DNA of 64,000 nucleotides, taken from assembly GCA_900316995.1 (NCBI GenBank), contig ONEZ01000012.1, positions 1-64,000 of the forward strand, given 5' to 3'. The notes beneath the pieces were generated by a model, which was not told the DNA's origin, did not search any database, and worked only from the letters and a program-made list of their open reading frames with translations. The position numbers and the translations under genes were made by a program. Shown here one piece after another: positions 60,658 through 64,000 of this stretch; position 1 is the stretch's first letter, and each line of letters opens with the position of its first letter. The stretch is from an uncultured Bacteroidales bacterium (lineage in GTDB: Bacteria; Bacteroidota; Bacteroidia; Bacteroidales; Paludibacteraceae).

Positions 60658-61375
60658 ACCTTTGTTTTAATTTGTATATCGGTCTGTCACCCCATTCACT
60701 CTTGTACATAAAGCCGTATGTGATGGCGGCTGCTATAGTACCTATCAAGGCGCCTAAAAGTGTGTCTTCCAGGAAATGGCAGGATAGGTATATGCGTGAA
60801 TACGCCACGCCTATGCCAATGATTAGGAACGCAATCTGCCAGCCTTTGTGTTTTGGTGGAAGCAGGGCTGCAAGGCACGCCATAAAGGCGAACGCCGCTG
60901 ATGTATGTCCGCTTGGGAAGGAGTTATATCCGCCAGGGATTTGATACCCGATGGAGGCTGCAGTGTCTGTCCACCAAGTCATATAGGCGTTGAACCTGTC
61001 ATATAAATCAAGGTTTGATGCGAATGCGCTCTGGTCCCAGTCTGTCCAATGGCTAAGAGGGCGAGGATGAGCATGCAGGTATTTAAGTGGCTGGGTTATA
61101 AGAGCTGCCACACCCTGTGATATCAGAATGTATAGTCCTGAACGAAACCTGAATACCATTAGCCCCGCAGCAAATAAGCATGGTATGGCGCCTCCGGTGT
61201 GAGTGAAATAGCTAAGCACAACGTCAGCCCAGTACTCATGAGATGCGTTAAGCATAAGGTGCGCCTCAATCTTACCGTTCTCAAAATAGAACAGCCCCAT
61301 AATAAATACAAAGAGCAAAGTCCCTGACAGAAACAGAATATTCTCACGAAGATATTTTTGCAGCGCTGATTTCAT
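60656..61375 (-). CDS. PAP2-family membrane phosphatase
   Basis: The 239-residue integral membrane phosphatase of the PAP2 superfamily is likely to act on undecaprenyl pyrophosphate, phosphatidate or lipid A. The three signature motifs are present: KYLHAHPRP (KxxxxxxRP), PSGHTSAAF (PSGH) and SRIYLSCHFLEDTLLG (SRxxxxxHxxxD). About five to six membrane segments. The ATG at 61375 is chosen; a GTG at 61387 would overlap the upstream hydrolase gene. The hydrolase stop lies 1 nt upstream of this ATG, so the two are an operon. Confidence 0.88.
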   Translation of the reverse strand: MKSALQKYLRENILFLSGTLLFVFIMGLFYFENGKIEAHLMLNASHEYWADVVLSYFTHTGGAIPCLFAAGLMVFRFRSGLYILISQGVAALITQPLKYLHAHPRPLSHWTDWDQSAFASNLDLYDRFNAYMTWWTDTAASIGYQIPGGYNSFPSGHTSAAFAFMACLAALLPPKHKGWQIAFLIIGIGVAYSRIYLSCHFLEDTLLGALIGTIAAAITYGFMYKSEWGDRPIYKLKQR

Positions 61376-61376
61376 A

Positions 61377-62252
61377 TTAATCCTCACGTGTTAAGAACTT
61401 AACCACAATTTCAGCAACATCTTTGTAGTGCCCGTAGAACAGATGTTCGCAGTTGCTTAGCTTATGATACTCGCTCTGTGGAAGCAGAAGATGATACGTT
61501 TCTGAGTCTGTGTATGGTATTAGCCAGTCATCATCGCCGTGGATTAAGCATACACGTCCTTTGTATGGCATTGCAAGCTCATAGAGTGGCATATCGCGGA
61601 GCGTGGTTATAAACTCACCTCCAAGGATAGAGTTGTTCCATACGGCCATCTCTTTTGGCGGGTTATGGGAGTCAAACTCCGCTCCCCAGAATTTTCCGCT
61701 TAGAATCATATTCCTGACAGAAGGGGCTGGAGCCAGCATAACTACGTTCTGTATGCTGTCTTTGCCTAATTCAGCAGCCAGCATTGGTGCTTCAGCACCA
61801 CCAAGCGAGTGCCCTATTAGAGTATAGTCTAGTGCATAATCAAATCTTTTTCTTACCCAGCGATACACACATCTGAGGTCATCCATCTCCTTGGGTACGG
61901 TCATGTCTTTAAACTCGCCGTCACTGCCGCCTTGTCCGTTAAAGTCAAAACGGATAACAGTGAAGCCGTCATGACACAGGGTGTCAGCGAGCATGCGGTG
62001 CAGGCTGCTATCCTTTGAGCCCTGGAATCCGTGGACTATAATTGCCACTCGGCAAGGCATTTGTCCAACGGACACAGGACGGTCCACTATTGTATGCAGT
62101 CTGCCTACTGCTCCCTGAATGTAAAGTGTGTCTGATGAACCTCCGAAATAGGTTCCTGTGCCGGTCCAGTCCATGTCATCAGACTCTTGATTGCTTGTGC
62201 AGGCGGTGAACGCCAATGCCGCAATTAGTGCAATAATTGAAAACTTTTTCAT
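61377..62252 (-). CDS. Alpha/beta hydrolase lipoprotein
   Basis: The 291-residue lipoprotein has signal peptide KKFSIIALIAALAFTAC. The alpha/beta-hydrolase fold has oxyanion-hole region IIVHGFQGSKDS, nucleophile elbow GHSLGGAEA (Ser), acid HGDDDWLIP (Asp) and NCEHLFYGH (His). It resembles acyl esterases and feruloyl-esterase-like enzymes of Bacteroidetes; the substrate is unknown. The ATG at 62252 is preferred for its signal peptide over 62276. It is cotranscribed with the PAP2 gene. Confidence 0.82.
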   Translation of the reverse strand: MKKFSIIALIAALAFTACTSNQESDDMDWTGTGTYFGGSSDTLYIQGAVGRLHTIVDRPVSVGQMPCRVAIIVHGFQGSKDSSLHRMLADTLCHDGFTVIRFDFNGQGGSDGEFKDMTVPKEMDDLRCVYRWVRKRFDYALDYTLIGHSLGGAEAPMLAAELGKDSIQNVVMLAPAPSVRNMILSGKFWGAEFDSHNPPKEMAVWNNSILGGEFITTLRDMPLYELAMPYKGRVCLIHGDDDWLIPYTDSETYHLLLPQSEYHKLSNCEHLFYGHYKDVAEIVVKFLTRED

Positions 62253-62312
62253 GAATAATAGTTGGAATGATTCCAATGTATAGATGTATAAATGTATGAT
62301 GTATGTTAACTT

Positions 62313-62354
62313 TCAACTGTCAAATGTCAAATGTCAACTGTCAAATGTCAACTA
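62313..62354 (+). repeat. Six-unit heptanucleotide tandem repeat
   Basis: Units TCAACTG, TCAAATG, TCAAATG, TCAACTG, TCAAATG, TCAACTA follow without interruption. They lie between the hydrolase gene and the 3' end of the RNase H gene. Confidence 0.8.
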
Positions 62355-62426
62355 CTTTCTCCCGAAATCCGCTGGAATGTGGCTTGCGCCCAATTCCAGC
62401 TACTTTCTCCCGAAATCCGCTGGAAT
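62352..62426 (-). repeat. Duplicated 3' end of the RNase H gene
   Basis: Twenty-seven identical bases occur at 62352-62378 and 62400-62426, 48 bp apart. The second copy is the end of the RNase H gene (encoding IPADFGRK and the stop); the first is a non-coding duplicate immediately after the heptamer array. Confidence 0.85.
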
Positions 62427-63050
62427 TTCCCCCCAAGCATCAGTGTCCCACTTACGGATGGGGGTGGTGTAGGTGTTCTCCTGGAGCCACTTCTCTGCAG
62501 CGGCTATGCGCTCAAACACCTGCTGGTTGTTCGGACCAGGGATTATTTTTGTGTTACATTTCTTTTTTTTCACCCAGTTCTGAGCCGTCATGGAGTCAGA
62601 GTATATTATAATATCGGTGAGGCCTTGCTTTTTTATAAGCGCAAGACCGTGCACTATGGCAAGAAACTCTCCAATGTTGTTAGTGCCGCATTTGTAAACC
62701 GGGCTTTGAAAAATAACCTCGCCCGTTTTCACATAAACGCCTCGATACTCCATATCGCCGGGGTTACCGCTGCATGCTGCGTCAACAGCAAGGGCGTTCT
62801 CCTCAAACTTGCCTGCAGGCTGCTTGGCTTTTTTTGCGGCTGAATGTGCTGCGCCTCCGTGCAGGTGTTTCTTATAGTCATCATGATAGGCCGCCTCGGC
62901 ACTCTCCCTGTCAGGAAAAGATTTGTACTTGGCTCCTTCAAATCCATCAACCTGCTCTTTGCAGGCATCCCATGTGCCAAACACGCCAGTGGAGCGTCCA
63001 ACCCATACCACGTAGTATTTTGGATGTTTGCTGTATGTCTTGCCTGCCAT
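62400..63050 (-). CDS. Ribonuclease HI with N-terminal viroplasmin/RHBD domain
   Basis: The 216-residue enzyme cleaves the RNA strand of RNA-DNA hybrids. The N-terminal hybrid-binding domain (YYVVWVGRSTGVFGTWDACK, about 11-30) is the caulimovirus-viroplasmin type. A linker (about 65-80) leads to the RNase H fold with catalytic residues in AVDAACSGNPG (Asp), NNIGEFLAIVHGL (Glu) and IIYSDSMTAQNWV (Asp). The ATG at 63050 is chosen because the longer open frame crosses a -7 box (63077-63084). The C-terminal coding end is duplicated just downstream. Confidence 0.92.
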   Translation of the reverse strand: MAGKTYSKHPKYYVVWVGRSTGVFGTWDACKEQVDGFEGAKYKSFPDRESAEAAYHDDYKKHLHGGAAHSAAKKAKQPAGKFEENALAVDAACSGNPGDMEYRGVYVKTGEVIFQSPVYKCGTNNIGEFLAIVHGLALIKKQGLTDIIIYSDSMTAQNWVKKKKCNTKIIPGPNNQQVFERIAAAEKWLQENTYTTPIRKWDTDAWGEIPADFGRK

Positions 63051-63076
63051 ATAAAGTATGTTTAAGAATTCAGCTG

Positions 63077-63138
63077 CAAAAATATTAAAAATTTTAACAT
63101 TTTCAAGCGTGTAGTAAGCAAAATTTTTCGTAATTTTG
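63077..63138. promoter_or_regulatory. Divergent promoters for the RNase H and alpha-amylase genes
   Basis: TATTTTTG on the minus strand (63077-63084) serves the RNase H gene. TAATTTTG on the plus strand (63131-63138) serves the amylase gene, 47 nt before its ATG. Confidence 0.6.
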
Positions 63139-63185
63139 CGGTTGTATTTGATAATCATCTTAATAAAACTTAAAAACTTAATCGT

Positions 63186-64000
63186 ATGAAAAAATTACAC
63201 TTGCCCTTGGGTGTGGTTAAAGCTCTGTGTATAGGGCTTGTTACAGCACTCACAATTCCATTATGGGCTACTACGGAGTTTGAGAATAACCGTACGGACT
63301 TCCGTGATGAGTCTATCTATTTTGCCATGACCACCCGTTTCTATGACGGTGATCCAAGTAACAACACACAGTGCTGGGATGCCCAGAACTATAATACGGG
63401 AGATCCCGCATGGCGTGGTGATTTCAAGGGTCTTATTGAAAAACTTGACTATATTAAGGCTTTGGGTTTCACCGCTATATGGATCACACCTATAGTTGAG
63501 AACGCTTCTGGCTATGACTATCACGGCTATCATGCTCATGATTTCTCAAAGGTTGACCACCGTTATGAGAGCGCCGACGTAACACTTGAAACACTTGTTA
63601 ACGCCTGCCACGCCAAAGGTATTAAACTCATTGTTGATATTGTGCTTCAGCATACAGGTAACTTTGGCGAGGCTAACCTCTGCAAGGAGTTCACCCGTAA
63701 CTGGAACAAGTCACAGTGTATGATAGATGAGTGTATGGAGCCATACACCAAATCGCAAGGCGGCAAACTTCCAGACAACTATCTGAGCCTGCCCGGCGGA
63801 CAGCAGTACTCCGCACGTCTCTCCTTAATGAAGAACACCACAGGCACTAACCTTGATACTAAGAACTACTGGCACCACTATGGCAACTTTAACTGGGATG
63901 ACAACTCACGCTGGTTTGCCCAGATTGCAGGTGACTGTGTGGACCTTAACACAGAGAACCCTGATGTTTATAACTACATAGCAAATTGCTACAAGAGCTT
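63186..64000 (+). CDS. Secreted alpha-amylase (GH13), 5' part
   Basis: The frame is open from the ATG at 63186 to the end of the window (271 codons), so the gene continues outside. The signal peptide (LGVVKALCIGLVTALTIPLWA) is followed by the opening of a GH13 barrel: ESIYFAMTTRFYDGDPSNN, RGDFKGLIEKLDYIKALGFTAIW, HGYHAHDFSKVD and region I as IVDIVLQHTGNFGE. The catalytic Asp and Glu lie beyond the window edge. It probably hydrolyses alpha-1,4 glucans outside the cytoplasm, complementing the pullulanase at 28274-30946. Confidence 0.88.
   Translation, partial: MKKLHLPLGVVKALCIGLVTALTIPLWATTEFENNRTDFRDESIYFAMTTRFYDGDPSNNTQCWDAQNYNTGDPAWRGDFKGLIEKLDYIKALGFTAIWITPIVENASGYDYHGYHAHDFSKVDHRYESADVTLETLVNACHAKGIKLIVDIVLQHTGNFGEANLCKEFTRNWNKSQCMIDECMEPYTKSQGGKLPDNYLSLPGGQQYSARLSLMKNTTGTNLDTKNYWHHYGNFNWDDNSRWFAQIAGDCVDLNTENPDVYNYIANCYKS

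Noticed and set aside
62313-62354. Phase-variation tract inside a gene
   Set aside because: The heptamer array is intergenic, downstream of RNase H and outside any coding frame on either side that I accept.

Overview
The window reads as chromosome from a Bacteroidales bacterium, probably Prevotella- or Bacteroides-like and probably gut-associated (inference). Nearly every gene start is preceded by a Bacteroidetes -7 box (TAnnTTTG). Other lineage markers are a FeoA-FeoB fusion, PPi-dependent phosphofructokinase, Porin_10, DUF5686, DUF1573, a FISUMP-domain protein, DUF2023 beside flavodoxin and a long-form GMP synthase. No rRNA, tRNA, CRISPR array or prophage was seen.

Layout. 1-1905: a complete IS1182-type insertion sequence that has cut the 3' end off a type III restriction gene. 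1894-7940: AT-rich defence block, with res (truncated), mod, and a DUF4143 AAA ATPase preceded by three 33-bp repeats. 7966-20402: mostly housekeeping and envelope genes (flippase-like protein and glycosyltransferase, guaA, DUF1573, meaB with an Lrp regulator, a DUF5686 outer-membrane protein divergent from a DUF748 protein, a BASS-like permease). 20399-22850: small accessory region with a trypsin-like protease that has lost its serine, a long rod-like structured element ahead of a small HTH gene, and an orphan nucleotidyltransferase. 23026-33418: pfp, topB, a Big2/FISUMP lipoprotein, a type I pullulanase, trpS and a polytopic membrane protein. 33476-44265: His/Pro-rich exported protein, feoAB operon, solute-binding protein with porin, MFS transporter, two decayed genes (carbohydrate-binding protein and AraC regulator) and tgt. 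44312-60620: five paralogous surface lipoproteins of about 680-700 residues, interleaved with a Zn/Cd ATPase, an unknown acidic protein, flavodoxin-DUF2023 and mtaB. 60656-64000: PAP2 phosphatase, alpha/beta hydrolase, RNase H and the start of an alpha-amylase.

Two signals stand out. The first is a pair of rod-like nested inverted repeats (6141-6280 on the minus strand and 22006-22138 on the plus strand). They share helix order, helix lengths, internal-loop sequences and outer motifs, but their helices have unrelated, compensated sequences, as expected of a conserved folded RNA or folded single-stranded DNA family. Both lie in the leader of a gene for a DNA-binding or DNA-modifying protein. 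The second is the lipoprotein family with its satellite 252-residue gene, which shows tandem duplication, dispersed duplication with conserved leaders, and a chimeric gene remnant with a microhomology junction. The starch enzymes, the porin and solute-binding protein, and the lipoproteins together suggest a polysaccharide-using commensal with a changing surface (inference).
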